DNA of 64,000 bases, taken from NCBI GenBank assembly GCA_963798705.1, contig CAWCTW010000005.1, forward strand, positions 1,488,001 to 1,552,000. Direction: 5' to 3'. A program made the position numbers and the translations under genes. Of this stretch, positions 1-8,122 are shown one piece after another (the stretch's first letter is position 1; each line of letters starts with the position of its first letter). The notes under the pieces were generated by a model. That model was given only the letters and a program-made list of their open reading frames with translations. It had not been told where the DNA came from and searched no databases. The DNA comes from AC-56 sp963798705. Its GTDB lineage: Bacteria > Actinomycetota > Thermoleophilia > Solirubrobacterales > 70-9.

Positions 1-200
1 TGCCGGCGGACGCTGCCGCCGACGCGAAGCCGCCACGAGCCGGCATCGACCGCCGGGATGTCGAAATGGACGAGGAGATAGTGGAGCCCGGGGGGCGTCA
101 AGTCGGACCTGAGCGCCTCCAGCGGCATTCCCCGATTGCGCGTCGCCAGGGCGAGCTCCATCGGGGTGATCTCCTGCCCCGTGGCGGCCACTTCGCCCAT
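1..200 (-). CDS. Sulfite oxidase-like molybdopterin oxidoreductase (N-terminal part only)
   Basis: The gene reads leftward from an ATG at 198-200 and runs off the left edge of the window, so only about 66 N-terminal residues are visible. They read MGEVAATGQEITPMELALATRN, then a stretch around residues 38-49 (GLHYLLVHFDIP), then DAGSWRLRVGG. A GLHYLxVHFDxP segment followed by WRLxVxG is the usual opening of sulfite oxidase/YedY-family molybdopterin-dependent oxidoreductases. No signal peptide or Tat motif is visible in this part. The catalytic Cys and cofactor-binding residues would lie outside the window. The 64 bp up to the next gene (end at 265, same strand) should hold its translation signals. 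Family call is by recall of the N-terminal motif. Confidence 0.6.
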   Translation of the reverse strand, partial: MGEVAATGQEITPMELALATRNRGMPLEALRSDLTPPGLHYLLVHFDIPAVDAGSWRLRVGGSVRR

Positions 201-264
201 CGACCGACAGTCTCACACAGTCCGAATCGGGAGGCGTACTGCTGCGGCAGGCGCAACGCGCGGC

Positions 265-1530
265 TCAATCGCCTCCGGGCGGGCCGTAGGGGTCGAGCGC
301 CATGGGTTCCTTGTGCCACTCGCTCGGCAACGCCACTTCGACATCGACCGAGTGGGTCGGGGGCTCGAGCTCGAGGCGCGACGCCTCGCCGGCGAGCCAT
401 GAGGCGAGGTAGCGGCCGCCGACCTTGTGCGGTGGCCACCACAGATAGTCGAGCGAGGCCACCCCTTCGCCCCCGCCGCCCGTGGGCTCGGAGCGAAGGT
501 TGAGGGACTCCACGCCCGTCAGGAGCTTGCCCCGCAGCACCGGGTGGAACGGATGGGGGTCGAGCTCCGCGCCTGCACGGGCGGCGATCTCCTCGGCCGC
601 CGCGTCCGCCTGCTGCGTGCCGATCCCACCCTGCTTGATCGGGAAGTTGGTGCCGTCGCCGGCCGCGTAGACGTCATCGACCCCCTGGACGCGTGCATGG
701 TCGTCGATCGGGATGAAGCCGCCGTCGTCCACCGGCAGCCCCCGGACCTGCGGACCCTCGATCACCGGCAGGGCGATGACGCTGGAGGCCTCAAGCCGGT
801 CATCCTCCGGGATCAGGATCAGCTCCTCGCTCGGATCCTCCCTGATCAAGGTGCCCGCGCGGACCGTGATGCCGCGCGCGCTCAAGAGCTCGGTCACGGC
901 GTCGCTCGCGGCCGGTCCGAACATGATCAGGGGCGATGCCTCCGGCGTGACCACCAGGAGCGCCAGCTCACGGAGCCCCAGCTCCTCGGCGCGCCGGCGG
1001 CTCAGCAGGGCGAGCTCATACAGCGGCAGCGACCACGTGACGCCCGGCGGGACCACGAACGCCACGGTTTGCGGCGGGCGCTCGGCGCTCTCGGTGAGCA
1101 TGCGGTCGATCCCGAGCGGCTCCGGTGCAACCTCGAACGAGACGGCCCTCCCGAACGCCTTCCGCGGCCGCCCGCCGACGCAGACGATCGCGGCGTCGTA
1201 AGCAACCGTGCGGCCATCGTTCAGGCGCAGCTCGTGCTGCTCGGGGATGACCTCCGAGACGGCCTGCTCGATGAACTCGGCGCCGAACTCCTCTGCGATT
1301 GGGGCAAGCGCGCGCCGCTCGGCGGGCTGCGGCGAGAAGGGCTCCTCGACCACCAGAGGCTTGTAGAGGAACTCGGGATCCGGGGCGATGAGGGTGGGCT
1401 TGACGCGATCGTCGGCCAGATCACGAAGCGCCATGAGGGCCTCCAATCCCGCAATCCCGCCGCCTACGATCGCGACCGCGGCGCCCTCTGGAAGCCGCTG
1501 GCCGGCGCCGGGACTGCTCGATCGCTCCAC
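265..1530 (-). CDS. NAD(P)/FAD-dependent oxidoreductase (NDH-2 / sulfide:quinone reductase-like)
   Basis: Pyridine-nucleotide-disulfide oxidoreductase-fold flavoprotein. A dinucleotide-binding GGGIAG lies at residues 23-28 (counted from the GTG at 1530), a second-domain VCVGGRP motif near residue 117, and the FAD-binding VYAAGDGTNFP near residue 300 followed by KQGGIGTQQAD. This arrangement fits NDH-2 or sulfide:quinone reductase-type enzymes that pass electrons to quinone. No CxxC redox pair is seen, so it is not a disulfide reductase. The reading frame is open up to a TTG at 1671, which would add a 47-residue low-complexity extension and start inside the divergent promoter region. The internal GTG is preferred because the fold begins just after it, but the start is uncertain. 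Substrate unknown. Confidence 0.75.
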   Translation of the reverse strand: MERSSSPGAGQRLPEGAAVAIVGGGIAGLEALMALRDLADDRVKPTLIAPDPEFLYKPLVVEEPFSPQPAERRALAPIAEEFGAEFIEQAVSEVIPEQHELRLNDGRTVAYDAAIVCVGGRPRKAFGRAVSFEVAPEPLGIDRMLTESAERPPQTVAFVVPPGVTWSLPLYELALLSRRRAEELGLRELALLVVTPEASPLIMFGPAASDAVTELLSARGITVRAGTLIREDPSEELILIPEDDRLEASSVIALPVIEGPQVRGLPVDDGGFIPIDDHARVQGVDDVYAAGDGTNFPIKQGGIGTQQADAAAEEIAARAGAELDPHPFHPVLRGKLLTGVESLNLRSEPTGGGGEGVASLDYLWWPPHKVGGRYLASWLAGEASRLELEPPTHSVDVEVALPSEWHKEPMALDPYGPPGGD

Positions 1531-1655
1531 GCCTGTCAGACTACTGGCGAGCGTGCGCCAGAAGCGGGGCGGCGGCTGGAGGCGCTGTCTTAAGGCGGCC
1601 TTGATGCTCCGCCGCGATACTGCTCTCGGCGTCCGCCCGCTGTCCACCCCGTCGA

Positions 1656-1684
1656 TTGCTTGATTACGCAATCAATGCTATACT
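1656..1684 (+). promoter_or_regulatory. Sigma-70 type promoter with a palindrome in its spacer
   Basis: TTGCTT (1656-1661), a 17-nt spacer, an extended TGC and TATACT (1679-1684) form a near-consensus promoter for the downstream sigma factor gene. A perfect inverted repeat, TTGATT-ACGC-AATCAA (1660-1675), sits between the two boxes, where a repressor or MerR-type activator could act. On the other strand CTGACG, 18 nt, TATAGC could drive the divergent flavoprotein gene, so the two promoters overlap. Confidence 0.55.
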
Positions 1685-1768
1685 TTCTGAAGCAGAGTAA
1701 CGTCAGCGCCAGTCTGGCGTAGGTATCGCGGCGGTCCCCGGCAGGGATTCCACCAAGAAGGAGACGAG

Positions 1769-2713
1769 TTGCCCAGATCCAGAGGCGCTGAGACCCAGCG
1801 CAACGACAGCCACCGACGGCGCGGCGAGCATGCCGCGCATTCAGCGCTCGCCGATCACCCGGAGCGGCGCGGCGTCGATCACGCTGCCGCCACCGAGACG
1901 ACCGACAGCTTCCAGCTCTTCCTGAATCAGGCGAGCCGCTATCCACTGCTCACCCGCGAGGAGGAGGTCGAGCTCGCCCAGCGCATCGAGCGCGGCGATC
2001 TCGCCGCGAAGGAGCGACTGATCAACTCCAACCTCCGCCTCGTCATCAAGTTCGCGCGCCGCTACCAGGGCCATGGCCTCTCGATGCAGGACCTGGTCCA
2101 GGAGGCGATGCTCGGGCTGATTCGTGCCGCGGAGAAGTTCGACTACCGGCGCGGCTACAAGTTCTCCACCTACGCGGTGCTGTGGATCAAGCAGGCGATC
2201 CAGCGCGGCCTCGACAACACCGGCCGGCCGGTTCGCATCCCGGCGCACATCGCCCAGCGCGAGCGCACGGTGAACCGCGTCGAGTCGGAGCTCAGCGCGA
2301 GCCTGAACCGCGAGCCCACGGAGCAGGAGATCGCCCGGCGCGCAAAGCTCCCCCTGGACGAGGTCAAGGCCGTTCGCGATCTGACCCGGGTTACCACGAG
2401 CCTCGACGCCCCGGTCGGCGACGATGGCGACACCACCCTGGGCGAGTTCCGGGCGGAGGCTTCGGAGAGCGTCGAGGACGAGGTCGACGAGCGCGAGCAG
2501 GAGCAGGCGATCGACGCCGCCCTCGCCACGCTGCCCGAGGACGAGCGCCGGGTGATCGAGCTCCGGTTCGGCACCGGAGGCACGCCCGAGGCGTCGCTGC
2601 GCGAGGTCGCACGGGAGGTGGGTGTCTCGCAGGAGCGCGCCCGCCAACTGGAGGCACGCGGCCTAAAGCGCCTCGCGCTCGAGGGCTCCTTGTCGGCCTG
2701 GCGCGCCGCCTAG
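1769..2713 (+). CDS. Primary-like sigma-70 family RNA polymerase sigma factor
   Basis: 314-residue sigma factor that directs RNA polymerase to promoters. Region 1.2 lies at about residues 46-78 (SFQLFLNQASRYPLLTREEE), region 2 at about 82-150 (NLRLVIKFARRY, DLVQEAMLGLIRAAEKFDY, KFSTYAVLWIKQAI), region 3 after that (RPVRIPAHIAQ), and region 4 near the C-terminus (LPEDERRVIELRFG, then a helix-turn-helix around 276-304). No long region 1.1 precedes region 1.2, so it resembles group 2 or short group 1 factors rather than ECF factors. The start is TTG, supported by AAGGAG at 1758-1763, five bases upstream. The first 45 residues are charged and look disordered. A strong promoter with a palindrome precedes it. 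Confidence 0.9.
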   Translation: MPRSRGAETQRNDSHRRRGEHAAHSALADHPERRGVDHAAATETTDSFQLFLNQASRYPLLTREEEVELAQRIERGDLAAKERLINSNLRLVIKFARRYQGHGLSMQDLVQEAMLGLIRAAEKFDYRRGYKFSTYAVLWIKQAIQRGLDNTGRPVRIPAHIAQRERTVNRVESELSASLNREPTEQEIARRAKLPLDEVKAVRDLTRVTTSLDAPVGDDGDTTLGEFRAEASESVEDEVDEREQEQAIDAALATLPEDERRVIELRFGTGGTPEASLREVAREVGVSQERARQLEARGLKRLALEGSLSAWRAA

Positions 2714-2730
2714 CACCTCGGCCGAGTGTC

Positions 2731-2785
2731 GAAAAGCCGGGGGGCCAAGTTTGGCCCTGGTCGATAGCCCCGGCTCTCGCGAGAG
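2731..2785. terminator. Compound hairpin after the sigma factor gene
   Basis: AGCCGGGG (2733-2740) pairs with CCCCGGCT (2766-2773). Within it GGGCCAA (2740-2746) and TTGGCCC (2749-2755) form a second stem. The palindrome CTCTCGCGAGAG follows at 2774-2785. No T tract. Probably a GC-type transcription terminator. Confidence 0.45.
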
Positions 2786-2848
2786 TGAGCATGCTGGAGG
2801 CATCATCTGCTGAAGTACCGGGCTGAGAGGCTCGGAGATCCGGGGACG

Positions 2849-2888
2849 AGCGCGAACGCTCCCGCCGGACGGCGGGAGCGTTCGCGCT
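2849..2888. terminator. Perfect 18-bp hairpin, probable terminator
   Basis: AGCGCGAACGCTCCCGCC (2849-2866), loop GGAC (2867-2870), then the exact reverse complement (2871-2888). It lies between the sigma factor gene and the next plus-strand gene. There is no T run, as is common for actinobacterial terminators. Its perfect pairing would also allow action on either strand. Confidence 0.6.
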
Positions 2889-2979
2889 GCGCCTCAGCGA
2901 TGCCCGGCATCGACCGCATGTACAACCGCATCGCCCGAATCTTCGACATGAGGCCCGTGACCCGGTGCCGCGCCGAACG

Positions 2980-2991
2980 TACGCTGGCGCC
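2980..2991 (+). promoter_or_regulatory. -10 box positioned for leaderless transcription
   Basis: TACGCT (2980-2985) fits the actinobacterial TANNNT -10 pattern and ends six bases before the ATG at 2992, so transcription would begin at or next to the start codon. No Shine-Dalgarno sequence is present. This supports ATG 2992 over the upstream in-frame start at 2965. Confidence 0.4.
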
Positions 2992-3810
2992 ATGACTGCA
3001 CGGAGGGACACCTGGGGACGTCCGGGAGACGCCGCGGTGCGGCCCATGATCGGGGTGACCACGTCCGAGGTCCGCCTCGAGCATCAGGTCCGGCTGACCC
3101 CGCACGGTGAGCCGCCTCGCCGCGAGATGGCGCTCGGCCTCACCTATCTCCGGGCGATCGAGCGCGCGGGCGGGCTCCCGGTGGTCGTCCCCCCGATCGA
3201 GATCGAGGCGATCCCGTCCCTTCTGGCGAACCTGCACGGAGTCCTGCTTTCCGGCGGCCCGGACATCCATCCCGAGACGTACGGCGAATCGCCGCACCCG
3301 GAGCTGGGCCCCACCTGGCGAGACCTGGATGCGACCGAGCTCGCCCTCGCTCGGCAGACGATCGCAAGCGGCATCCCCATGCTCGCGATCTCGCGGGGCG
3401 CGCAAGCTCTCAACATCGCCCGCGGCGGGACGCTGTTCCAGCACCTGCCGGAGCGGTTCGGGCGCGCAATCAGGCATCGCCAGCTGGCCGACGGGCCGGC
3501 GTCGACGCACCCGATCGAGGTCGCCGAGGACAGCGTCCTGGCGCGGGCGCTGGGATGCACCGAGCTCAACGTCAACTCCTACCACCACCAGTCGACGAGC
3601 GGCCTCGGGCGCGGCGTGCGGGCGGTGGCGTGGGCTCCCGATGGGGTGGTCGAGGCGGTCGAAGTCCCGCGAAGCGCATTCACCGTCGGAGTCCAGTGGC
3701 ATGCCGAGTCCATGACCGAGTCCCCCGCACACGCCCGACTCTTCAAGGCCTTCGTCGAGGCGGCGACCGGCGACGCGGTGGACGAGGACGCGTGTGCGGT
3801 GGTCGCGTAG
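2992..3810 (+). CDS. Peptidase C26 / gamma-glutamyl-GABA hydrolase family protein with Cys-to-Ser nucleophile
   Basis: Class I glutamine amidotransferase-fold protein of the PuuD/peptidase C26 family, whose active members hydrolyse gamma-glutamyl amides such as gamma-glutamyl-GABA. Family motifs are clear: GVTTSEV near the start, LLSGGPDIHPETYGE, ARGGTLFQHL, NSYHHQ, and the His-Glu pair in VQWHAE (His237, Glu239). The catalytic elbow, normally GICRGxQ, reads AISRGAQ, so the nucleophile is Ser134 (TCG at 3391-3393) instead of Cys. It may be inactive, a binding protein, or have changed chemistry. The reading frame is otherwise intact at 272 residues. ATG 2992 is chosen for the -10 box just upstream. 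It converges on the DsbA-like gene, leaving two bases between the stops. Confidence 0.8.
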   Translation: MTARRDTWGRPGDAAVRPMIGVTTSEVRLEHQVRLTPHGEPPRREMALGLTYLRAIERAGGLPVVVPPIEIEAIPSLLANLHGVLLSGGPDIHPETYGESPHPELGPTWRDLDATELALARQTIASGIPMLAISRGAQALNIARGGTLFQHLPERFGRAIRHRQLADGPASTHPIEVAEDSVLARALGCTELNVNSYHHQSTSGLGRGVRAVAWAPDGVVEAVEVPRSAFTVGVQWHAESMTESPAHARLFKAFVEAATGDAVDEDACAVVA

Positions 3811-3812
3811 CC

Positions 3813-4589
3813 CTACTGCACGGCCTTGACGGCCGACTGGATCTGCGAGATCGAGGGGATCGTCGCGAAGGCCTTGCGGCCTCCCGGGCCCTCGACCAGG
3901 ATCGACGGCGTTCCGGAGAAGCCGAACCCCTTGGCCTGCGCGTCGTCGCGCGACAGGACGGCATCCCACTTCGAGCTGTCCCGGTCCGAGTTCCACTTGT
4001 CGATGTCCTCGACTCCGGCGCCCTTCGCGATGGAGGTGAGGAAGGAGTCGGTGACGTAGCCGGAGTTCTCGGTGCCCTGGTTGCGATAGAAGAGCTCCAC
4101 GAAGTTCCAGTAGCGGTCCTGCTCCCCGGCCGCGAGGGCCGCCTTCGCGGCGGTGATCGAATCGGGGCCGATGATCGCCCACTGCCTGAAGTCGTAGGTT
4201 GCGGCTCCCTTGCGGACGATGTCGGAGATGATGTCCGGCGTCACCTGGTCCGAGAACTGCCTGCATACGGGGCACTGCAGGTCGCCGTACTCGACAACGG
4301 TCACCTTCGACTTCGGGTCGCCGAGGACGGTGCCCCGCTGCGGGATCCCCTTCAGCTGCTTGTCCACGAGCGAGGTGTCCGCAACGTCCTCCCCGGCACC
4401 GGCACCGGTGGCGTCGCCGCCGTTGTTTTGGCTGGCGACGATCAGCGCCACGACCACGACGAGGGCGAGAAGCCCGGCCAGCGCCCCGTACTGGATCACG
4501 CGCTTGCGGCGAGCCGCGGCCTGCTCCTCCTCCTCGCGCGCGAGGCGCTCGGCCCGCAGCCTGTCCTTCTGCTCCTTGCGGCTTGCCAT
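3813..4589 (-). CDS. Membrane-anchored DsbA-like thiol oxidoreductase
   Basis: 258-residue thioredoxin-fold protein. The N-terminus is a charged helix (about 1-30), followed by one membrane segment (about 33-52, rich in Leu and Val) and an extracytoplasmic DsbA-type domain. The active site is C106-P-V-C109 in YGDLQCPVCRQF, and the cis-Pro region reads GFGFSGTPSILVEG. Such proteins (BdbD/DsbA family) oxidise or shuffle disulfides in exported proteins. It ends at 3813, convergent with the C26 gene. It begins 11 bp after the TlpA-like gene, so it is probably the last gene of a SCO1-TlpA-DsbA operon. That context suggests a role in disulfide or copper-centre maturation of respiratory proteins. 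Confidence 0.85.
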   Translation of the reverse strand: MASRKEQKDRLRAERLAREEEEQAAARRKRVIQYGALAGLLALVVVVALIVASQNNGGDATGAGAGEDVADTSLVDKQLKGIPQRGTVLGDPKSKVTVVEYGDLQCPVCRQFSDQVTPDIISDIVRKGAATYDFRQWAIIGPDSITAAKAALAAGEQDRYWNFVELFYRNQGTENSGYVTDSFLTSIAKGAGVEDIDKWNSDRDSSKWDAVLSRDDAQAKGFGFSGTPSILVEGPGGRKAFATIPSISQIQSAVKAVQ

Positions 4590-4599
4590 CAGGAGGCCG

Positions 4600-5100
4600 T
4601 CAATCTACCGCGGCGAGCGCGCGCCGCAGGCTGCTCGCCGTCTGCGGCCCCTGGAGCGTCCGGGCGATGCGTCCCTCTGCATCGAGGACGAAGGTCGTCG
4701 GCAGGCCGTTCAGCCCATACGCGGTGCCCACCCGCTGCGATGGGTCGCGAAGGATCGGATACTTCCAGCCCGACTTGGCGATGAAGTCGCGGGCGTTGCC
4801 CGCGGCATCCCCCCAGTCGACCCCCACCAGGGTGGCCCGGGCGCCGACCTCGCGGTCGAAGCGCTTGAGCTCCGGGGCCTCCTCCTTGCAAGGCGCACAC
4901 CAGCTCGCCCAGAAGTTGACCAGGGCCGGCTTTCCGCGCAGGGAGGCGAGGTCGGTTCGCGGCCCGGCCAGGACCTCGCGAGGAAGCTCCGGCGCGGGGC
5001 GGGAGGCCGATCCCCCTCCGGCGGTCAGGACCTCCGCGATGACGACCGCCCCGACCGCGAAGACCACCAGCGCCAGCCCGATCGCCCGTCCGCGGGTCAC
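4600..5100 (-). CDS. TlpA/ResA-like membrane-anchored thioredoxin
   Basis: 166 residues: an N-terminal membrane anchor (about 6-24), a short linker, then a redoxin domain with active site WC68-A-P-C71 in LVNFWASWCAPCKEE. Further typical TlpA features are VGVDWGD, YPILRDPSQRVGTAYGLNGLPTTFVLD with the cis-Pro, and a C-terminal G..IARTLQG. These proteins usually act as reductants outside the membrane, keeping apo-cytochrome or CuA-site cysteines reduced. It sits between the SCO1 gene (19 bp upstream) and the DsbA-like gene (10 bp downstream) on the same strand. Its pairing with SCO1 fits CuA-centre assembly, but cytochrome c maturation is possible too. Confidence 0.85.
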   Translation of the reverse strand: MTRGRAIGLALVVFAVGAVVIAEVLTAGGGSASRPAPELPREVLAGPRTDLASLRGKPALVNFWASWCAPCKEEAPELKRFDREVGARATLVGVDWGDAAGNARDFIAKSGWKYPILRDPSQRVGTAYGLNGLPTTFVLDAEGRIARTLQGPQTASSLRRALAAVD

Positions 5101-5118
5101 GTGGGGTGCCCACTCCTC

Positions 5119-5754
5119 TTACGAGCCGGCGAGCTTGGGCACGTCGTGCACGATCTGCTGCGGCTTGAAGTTCGAGGGGTACAACGTGGTGATCTCACCG
5201 CTGCCCGAGATCCCGTAGACGAGAGCCGAGTGCTCGACCGCGTCCGGGTCGTCCTTGGTGGGGTCGTTCTTGGAGACGATGTTCCACTTCTGCCAGACCT
5301 TCTCCAGCTGCGGGCGCGAGCCGATCAGGTACTGCATGCGCCCCGTCATCTGATGATCGGCGAGGAACTTCTTGACGGTCTGCGGCGTGTCGCCCTTCGG
5401 GTCCACGGAGACAGCGATGACCCGCATGTCGTCGGCCTGCGAGCCGAGCTGGTTCTGCGCCGCGCGCAGGTTCGAGACGATGAGCGGACACACGTCGGGG
5501 CAGTGGTCGTAGATGAACGTGACGAGCACCGCCTTGCCACGGTAGTCGTCGAGGTTGACCGGCTGGCCGAGCGAGTTGTCGAGCTTCAGCGGTGGCGCCG
5601 GCTTCGAGGGGTTGGCGGTGGCGCCCGAGTAGTCCTTCGGGATATCGGCCTGGCCGGCGTCCGATGTGGGCGTTGCGGTCGAATCCGATCCTCCGCAGCC
5701 CGCCAGCAGGCCGGTGCCGACGATCACGGTCAGGATTACGCCAAGTCGTCTCAT
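5119..5754 (-). CDS. SCO1/SenC family copper chaperone lipoprotein
   Basis: 211 residues. The signal peptide ends in a lipobox, LLAGC, so Cys20 is probably lipidated. The thioredoxin-like domain carries the copper-binding C85-x3-C89 (YDHCPDVCPLIVSNL) and the third ligand His175 in AVEHSALVYGI. SCO proteins insert or reduce copper in the CuA centre of cytochrome oxidase subunit II. It is the first gene of a minus-strand group with TlpA-like and DsbA-like proteins and is divergent from a caa3-type CtaG gene. The four together form an oxidase-assembly module, although no oxidase structural genes are in the window. Confidence 0.9.
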   Translation of the reverse strand: MRRLGVILTVIVGTGLLAGCGGSDSTATPTSDAGQADIPKDYSGATANPSKPAPPLKLDNSLGQPVNLDDYRGKAVLVTFIYDHCPDVCPLIVSNLRAAQNQLGSQADDMRVIAVSVDPKGDTPQTVKKFLADHQMTGRMQYLIGSRPQLEKVWQKWNIVSKNDPTKDDPDAVEHSALVYGISGSGEITTLYPSNFKPQQIVHDVPKLAGS

Positions 5755-5784
5755 CGCGGTTCAAGGATGGCATCTCCCCGGTCG

Positions 5785-5810
5785 TACTAATTAAGGCTTA
5801 GCTAAGTTCA
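5785..5810. promoter_or_regulatory. AT-rich palindrome between divergent SCO1 and ctaG genes
   Basis: The 94-bp divergent intergenic region contains an unusually AT-rich patch (TACTAATTAAGGCTTAGC). It includes the perfect 10-bp palindrome CTTAGCTAAG at 5798-5807, a candidate operator or the site of the two opposing promoters. A separate TATCGT at 5829-5834 could be the -10 of ctaG. No regulator can be named. Confidence 0.35.
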
Positions 5811-5848
5811 GCGCGAAGCCGGCGGCTCTATCGTGCTTCGTAACCCCG

Positions 5849-6757
5849 ATGACGCTGCCTCAAGCCCACTTCGAGCCCGAATTCGCCCCGCTCGAGCTGC
5901 TGCCGATCCTCATCCCGGCACTCCTCTATGCCGTGCGCGCGTCCCACCTGGCCTCGCGCGGGCGACCCGTCGCGCTGTGGAGGCAGGTCTCGTTCGCCTC
6001 CGGCCTGCTGATGATCGCCCTGTCTCTCGTGGGCCTCGGCGAGATCTCGGACGAGCTGCTCTGGGGTCACATGGTCGAGCATCTTTTGATCGGCGACCTG
6101 GCGGCGATCCTCCTCGTGCTCGGTCTCACCGGTCCGCTGCTGCAGCCGATCCTCGCGATCAAGCCCCTCGATCGGCTTCGCGTGCTCGCGCATCCGGCCA
6201 TCGCGCTGCCTCTGTGGGCGATTGACCTCTACGTATGGCATCTGCCCGTTCTCTACGAGAGAACCCTCTCGAGCCCCGCGCTTCACGCCCTGGAGCACGG
6301 GATGTTCATCTTCTTCGGCTGCCTGATGTGGATGCCCGTCCTCGGGCCGCTCCCGAAGCCCGACTGGTTCAACGCCGGATGGAAGGTCGTCTACGTGATC
6401 GGGGTGAGGTTCGTGGGAACCGTCCTCGGCAACGTGTTCATCTGGTCCGGGACCGTCTTCTACCCGGTGTACGAGTCCGGCGACGCGGCGCACGGCATCT
6501 CGCCCCTCACCGACCAGGGAATCGCGGGGGCGATCATGATGGGCGAGGGAATGCTCGTCACCCTCGCGGTCCTCAGCTGGGCCTTCCTGAAGTGGGCCGC
6601 GGACACCACCGAACGGCAGCGGCTGCTCGACCTGGCCGAGGCACGGGGGATCGACCTGGCCGAGGCACGAGCGGCGCGAGCGGTCGAGTCCGGCCAGGCG
6701 AAGCACCTGGAGGAGCGCCTTCGCGCCAGTGAGCCGGAGGCACCCGGCCACACCTGA
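5849..6757 (+). CDS. ctaG: caa3-type cytochrome oxidase assembly protein CtaG family
   Basis: 302-residue polytopic membrane protein with about seven hydrophobic segments. It matches the caa3_CtaG family (Bacillus CtaG-like, not the copper chaperone Cox11): HMVEHLLIGDLAAILLVLGLTGPLL in the second and third helices, then LYVWHLPVLYE, ALHALEHGMFIFFG and YPVYE. Conserved histidines in HMVEH, WHLP and LEH are probable metal ligands. The C-terminal 55 residues are hydrophilic, helical and charged. The family is needed for expression of active caa3 oxidase in Bacillus. It is divergent from SCO1, in keeping with shared oxidase assembly. ATG 5849 has no clear Shine-Dalgarno sequence. Confidence 0.85.
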   Translation: MTLPQAHFEPEFAPLELLPILIPALLYAVRASHLASRGRPVALWRQVSFASGLLMIALSLVGLGEISDELLWGHMVEHLLIGDLAAILLVLGLTGPLLQPILAIKPLDRLRVLAHPAIALPLWAIDLYVWHLPVLYERTLSSPALHALEHGMFIFFGCLMWMPVLGPLPKPDWFNAGWKVVYVIGVRFVGTVLGNVFIWSGTVFYPVYESGDAAHGISPLTDQGIAGAIMMGEGMLVTLAVLSWAFLKWAADTTERQRLLDLAEARGIDLAEARAARAVESGQAKHLEERLRASEPEAPGHT

Positions 6758-6805
6758 TCCGTGCCTGGGATCTGGCGTCCGATCGCGGCGCGAAGCTCTT
6801 CATGC

Positions 6806-8122
6806 ATGTCGGAGCCGCCGCGCCTCAGGCGCACCTCGATCGCGATCATCGTGCTGGCGAGCGTCATCGCGTTCTTCGCCGTGGTCGCCGTCTGGGCCAA
6901 GCGCCAGCTCCTGGAGACGGACACCTGGACTCGGACCAGCACCGAGCTCTTGGCCGACCACGACGTGCAGCAGGCCCTCAACGGGTTTCTCATCGACGAG
7001 CTGTTCGCGCGGGTCGACGTGGAGAAGCGTCTCGAGAAGACGCTTCCGGACGACATCCAGGGCCTCGCCGGCCCCGCGACCGGCGGGATTCGCCAGCTGG
7101 CGACCCGGGCCGGGCTCGAGGCACTGCAGAGCCCCAACATCCAGACCCTGTGGGCGGATGCCAATCGCCAGGCCCACCAGCTCTTCCTGTCGCTCATCCA
7201 CGACGACAACGAGACCCTGGCCACCACCAACGGCGTCGTCACGCTCGACCTCGGGAGACTGGTCTCCGAGATCGGGCAGAACGCCGGCATCGACATCTCC
7301 GCCAAGCTTCCGCCCGACGCCGCGCGCCTCGAGCTGGTGCGATCCAACCAGCTCGGTTTCGCCCAGGACCTGGTCAATCTCCTCGAGGACCTGGCGCTCG
7401 TCCTTCCGGCGCTCGCGCTGCTCCTCTATGCGCTGGCGATCTACCTGCCTCGTGGCTGGCGCCGCGAGGCGGTGCGGGCCTGCGGGATCAGCTTCCTCGC
7501 GGTCGGCATCCTCGTCCTCGTGGCCCGCAGCGTCGGCGGCGGCATCGTCGTCAACACGCTGGCCACCACGGACGCCGTACGGCCGGCCGTGGACTCGGTC
7601 TGGTCGATCGGCACGTCCCTGCTCCAGGGCGAGGGCGTGGCCATGATCGGGTACGGGATCGCGATCCTCATCGGCGCCTGGCTGGCCGGCTCGACCGCAC
7701 CGGCGAGAGAGCTTCGCCGCGAGATCACGCCGGTCCTCGGCGACCGGCGCTGGGGGTATGCGGTCCTCGCCGGCATCGTGCTCCTGGTCTTCTGGTGGAA
7801 CCCGACCGAGGGAACCAGCCGGCTACTGCCGTCCCTGGCCCTCGTCGCGCTGCTGATCGTCGGCTATGAGGCACTGCGACATCAGGCGCTGCGCGACTTC
7901 CCCGACGAGACCCGGGAGGTCGCGGTGGAACGCTGGAAGGGACGGTATGCCGGGGTCCGGGAGCGGATCCGGCGGCGTCGCGAGGCGCCCCAGCGGGCTC
8001 GGGAGGCGGGTGCAGCCGACGTCCGGCTCGAGGCGCTCGAGCGGCTCGGGCGCCTGCGCGAATCGGGCGTGCTCGACCCGGACGAGTTCCGCCGCGAGAA
8101 GGATCGCATCCTGGCCACTTAG
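6806..8122 (+). CDS. Multi-pass membrane protein with C-terminal SHOCT domain
   Basis: 438 residues from ATG 6806. One N-terminal membrane segment (about 11-31) is followed by an extracytoplasmic domain of about 180 residues (ETDTWTRTSTELL, then repeated amphipathic helices). Four or five hydrophobic helices follow (for example LALVLPALALLLYALAIYL and GYAVLAGIVLLVFWW). A charged cytoplasmic region ends in LGRLRESGVLDPDEFRREKDRIL, a typical SHOCT (short C-terminal) motif. SHOCT domains are small helical appendages on many membrane proteins and their role is not settled. An in-frame ATG also exists at 6761, but the following 15 residues look non-coding. No enzymatic motif was recognised. It follows ctaG by 48 bp and may be cotranscribed. 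Confidence 0.75.
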   Translation: MSEPPRLRRTSIAIIVLASVIAFFAVVAVWAKRQLLETDTWTRTSTELLADHDVQQALNGFLIDELFARVDVEKRLEKTLPDDIQGLAGPATGGIRQLATRAGLEALQSPNIQTLWADANRQAHQLFLSLIHDDNETLATTNGVVTLDLGRLVSEIGQNAGIDISAKLPPDAARLELVRSNQLGFAQDLVNLLEDLALVLPALALLLYALAIYLPRGWRREAVRACGISFLAVGILVLVARSVGGGIVVNTLATTDAVRPAVDSVWSIGTSLLQGEGVAMIGYGIAILIGAWLAGSTAPARELRREITPVLGDRRWGYAVLAGIVLLVFWWNPTEGTSRLLPSLALVALLIVGYEALRHQALRDFPDETREVAVERWKGRYAGVRERIRRRREAPQRAREAGAADVRLEALERLGRLRESGVLDPDEFRREKDRILAT

